From the NCBI GenBank assembly GCA_021300125.1, contig JAJTHX010000312.1, forward strand, positions 1 through 8,468: a stretch of DNA of 8,468 nt, in the 5' to 3' direction. The notes under the pieces were generated by a model that did no database searches, was not told the DNA's origin, and saw only the letters and a program-made list of their open reading frames with translations. This DNA comes from Betaproteobacteria bacterium. Lineage in GTDB: Bacteria > Pseudomonadota > Gammaproteobacteria > Burkholderiales > SG8-41. Position numbers and translations under genes: made by a program. Shown here piece by piece: positions 7,492-8,468 of this stretch; within the stretch, counting starts at the first letter, position 1, and every line of letters starts with the position of its first letter.

Positions 7492-7544
7492 AAGCATGAC
7501 GGCAAACCACCGGTTTTTCCAGCCCCGGGAATTGCGCGTTTCAA

Positions 7545-7559
7545 GTTCGCAGTGCGAAC
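7545..7559. promoter_or_regulatory. Operator-like palindrome, site 1 (GTTCG-N5-CGAAC)
   Basis: The sequence GTTCGCAGTGCGAAC is a perfect inverted repeat with 7-bp arms around a single central base. Its GTTCG/CGAAC outer arms and 5-base spacing recur exactly at 7698-7712. It lies about 170 bases upstream of the MmgE/PrpD start, and on the minus strand it directly abuts TTGAAA (7544-7539), a possible -35 element whose -10 (TGGAAA, 17 bases on) is poor. Size and symmetry fit a dimeric helix-turn-helix regulator; the inner TTCGC...GCGAA also fits the loose T-N11-A pattern of LysR-type sites. Which family binds is unknown. Confidence 0.5.
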
Positions 7560-7648
7560 AGTGAATCTGATCAGGCCTTCATAAGCAGCAGCCGCGTTGG
7601 AGTGTCAGGACCCGATACATACTGTCCACGCTTAATTCCTTTGCGGCA

Positions 7649-7678
7649 TTGACGCTCATCCATGTTGAGAGTCATGAT
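7649..7678 (+). promoter_or_regulatory. Candidate sigma-70-like promoter for the Bug/TctC gene
   Basis: TTGACG (7649-7654, five of six matches to the -35 consensus) is followed after 18 bases by CATGAT (7673-7678, four of six matches to the -10 consensus). Transcription would begin near 7685, giving a leader of roughly 110 bases before the ATG at 7794. It lies between the two GTTCG-N5-CGAAC sites, with the second site just downstream of the expected start, where a bound repressor would block transcription. Sequence match only. Confidence 0.35.
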
Positions 7679-7680
7679 AA

Positions 7681-7720
7681 GCCTGCATGTTCAGCACGTT
7701 CGCCAGACGAACCCGCAGGC
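7681..7720 (+). other. Potential nested hairpin around operator-like site 2
   Basis: GCCTGC (7681-7686) is complementary to GCAGGC (7715-7720), enclosing the GTTCG/CGAAC repeat (7698-7712, loop CCAGA). The internal loop is asymmetric: 11 bases on the left and 2 on the right. There is no following T-run, so it is not a terminator. It may be a leader RNA structure or simply extended operator symmetry. Confidence 0.3.
7698..7712. promoter_or_regulatory. Operator-like palindrome, site 2 (GTTCG-N5-CGAAC)
   Basis: GTTCG-CCAGA-CGAAC has the same arms and the same 5-base spacing as site 1, whereas the central five bases differ (CAGTG there, CCAGA here). That pattern, conserved half-sites with a free spacer, is what a dimeric repressor or activator site looks like. 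It lies about 80 bases before the Bug/TctC start and just downstream of the candidate promoter. Centre-to-centre distance to site 1 is 153 bases, long enough for looping by a tetramer. Confidence 0.5.
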
Positions 7721-7781
7721 AGCAAAGACGGGATATCGGCAACGTGTCGGCGGAGGAGTCCGCATCCGCTTCAAACCACCA

Positions 7782-7786
7782 CGGAG
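7782..7786 (+). promoter_or_regulatory. Ribosome binding site of the Bug/TctC gene
   Basis: CGGAG lies 7 bases upstream of the ATG at 7794. Together with the signal peptide that follows this ATG, it supports this start. Confidence 0.55.
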
Positions 7787-7793
7787 CCGTTTC

Positions 7794-8468
7794 ATGCAGA
7801 ACAAGCAAGCCGGAACCATCATTGTTTCACTGGGATTACTCGCTGTTGCAACGTTGGCACAGGCGGCTGGCAACCCCTATCCGGACCGGCCGATACGTTT
7901 CCTGGTCCCGGTCTCGGCGGGCGGAGGCGCAGATATCAGCGCACGCGCGGTGGCGGCAAGGCTGACGGATATCCTGGGGCAGCAGGTTGTCGTTGACAAT
8001 CGCCCGGGGGCTGCCGGGAGCATTGCCCTGGAGACGCTGGCGAACGCCGCACCAAACGGTTACACCATGGGCCTGATCACAACGACCCATACCATCAACC
8101 GCTCGCTTTCAAAAAAGCTGCCCTATGACCTGATTAAGGATTTTACGGGAGTCAGCCAGCTTACAGCTCAGCCTTACTGCCTTTCGATCAACCCGAAGAT
8201 TCCTGCGCAAAACGTGCGGGAGTTGCTGGGTCTGGCTCGCAGCATGCCTGGCAAACTAACCTATGGCTCTGCCGGAACAGGCTCTCTTAGCCACCTCGCT
8301 GGCGAGCTCCTGGCACGAATGGGCAAAATGCAGTGGACACATGTGCCTTACAAGGGTGGCGCCTTGGCCATCAATGACGCCATCGCAGGCAACATCTCCA
8401 GTCAGTTCACGACCATCATCGGCACACAGCAACACGTCAAATCGGGGCGCCTGCGCTGGCTCGCGATA
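7794..8468 (+). CDS. Bug/TctC family tripartite tricarboxylate-type solute-binding protein, 3'-truncated
   Basis: Periplasmic solute-binding receptor of the Bug (TctC) family, which captures small carboxylates or related ligands for tripartite tricarboxylate transporters; many genomes encode far more Bug proteins than membrane partners. The frame is open from the ATG at 7794 to the last base, giving 225 visible residues of about 320-330 usual. Residues 1-24 form a Sec signal peptide with a likely cut after A22-Q23-A24. Family blocks seen: YPDRPIRFLVPVSAGGGAD (29-47), LGQQVVVDNRPGAAGS (61-76), NAAPNGYTM (84-92), LPYDLIKDF (109-117), LTYGSAGTGSLSHLAGELL (155-173) and HVPYKGG (183-189). The ligand loop reads SAGGGAD where PPGGxxD is commoner, a tolerated variation. 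It is divergent from an MmgE/PrpD gene, suggesting the ligand is that enzyme's substrate or precursor. Ligand unassigned; the C-terminal lobe lies beyond the window. Confidence 0.93.
   Translation, partial: MQNKQAGTIIVSLGLLAVATLAQAAGNPYPDRPIRFLVPVSAGGGADISARAVAARLTDILGQQVVVDNRPGAAGSIALETLANAAPNGYTMGLITTTHTINRSLSKKLPYDLIKDFTGVSQLTAQPYCLSINPKIPAQNVRELLGLARSMPGKLTYGSAGTGSLSHLAGELLARMGKMQWTHVPYKGGALAINDAIAGNISSQFTTIIGTQQHVKSGRLRWLAI

Larger units (their letters stand above)
7376..7793. other. Divergent regulatory region between MmgE/PrpD and Bug/TctC genes
   Basis: This stretch of 418 bases has no convincing gene. It must hold promoters for both flanking genes. Seen in it: two inverted repeats with identical GTTCG/CGAAC arms (7545-7559 and 7698-7712), a smaller GTCAT-N3-ATGAC repeat (7479-7491), a candidate + strand promoter (7649-7678), a potential leader hairpin (7681-7720) and ribosome sites next to each start. 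Open frames crossing it lack ribosome sites and family resemblance. No regulator gene lies in the visible window, so any cognate regulator is encoded elsewhere. Confidence 0.7.

Noticed and set aside
7750..7763. GCGGA-GGAG-TCCGC hairpin before the Bug gene
   Set aside because: It has short 5-bp arms in GC-rich sequence. The GGAGGAG inside has no start codon at suitable distance, so neither a regulatory hairpin nor a leader peptide is supported.
7649..7996. Plus-strand open frame overlapping the Bug/TctC start
   Set aside because: It has no ribosome site and low-complexity content, and it runs in a different frame across a well-supported signal peptide and mature Bug sequence.
1..8468. CRISPR array, tRNA or rRNA genes, insertion sequences or phage genes
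   Set aside because: I saw no regularly spaced repeats, cloverleaf-like segments, transposase motifs or terminal inverted repeats; the window reads as ordinary metabolic and transport genes.

Overview
The window is GC-rich, densely coded bacterial DNA. The dipeptide-type ABC importer, the PhoD and formylglycine-hydrolase pair, and the MmgE/PrpD gene beside a Bug/TctC solute-binding protein all point to a free-living Pseudomonadota. Beta- or gammaproteobacterial origin is most likely, because Bug proteins are most abundant there. This placement is inferred from gene content only.

Left part (1-5710, all + strand): a tightly packed run that looks like one operon entered from upstream. It starts with the C-terminal two thirds of a DppC/OppC-type permease. 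Two oligopeptide/dipeptide-type ATPases (DppD-like and DppF-like) follow, coupled by start/stop overlaps of 8 and 4 bases. After 23 bases comes a cytoplasmic hydrolase of the alkaline-phosphatase superfamily. It carries the complete active-site set of the phosphonate monoester hydrolase (PMH) branch, including the CxPSR formylglycine motif. After 20 more bases comes an exported PhoD-family phosphodiesterase/phosphatase. The arrangement suggests uptake and hydrolysis of a phosphorus-ester (or sulfate-ester) compound: PhoD acting outside the cytoplasm, the ABC system importing, and the PMH-like enzyme cleaving inside. The substrate cannot be read from the sequence. The substrate-binding protein, the DppB-type permease and any formylglycine-generating enzyme are not in the window.

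Middle (5711-5959): a convergent intergenic stretch with no gene and no convincing terminator.

Right part (5960-8468): a divergent pair. On the - strand is an MmgE/PrpD-family gene whose start is best placed at a GTG at 7375 behind a strong GAGGAG ribosome binding site. On the + strand, from 7794, is a Bug/TctC-family periplasmic binding protein cut by the window end. Together they suggest uptake and catabolism of a small organic acid. The 418-base region between them holds the most distinctive non-coding signal: two 15-bp inverted repeats with identical arms and spacing, GTTCG-N5-CGAAC, centred at 7552 and 7705. They flank a plausible sigma-70-like promoter and look like paired operators of an unidentified local regulator.
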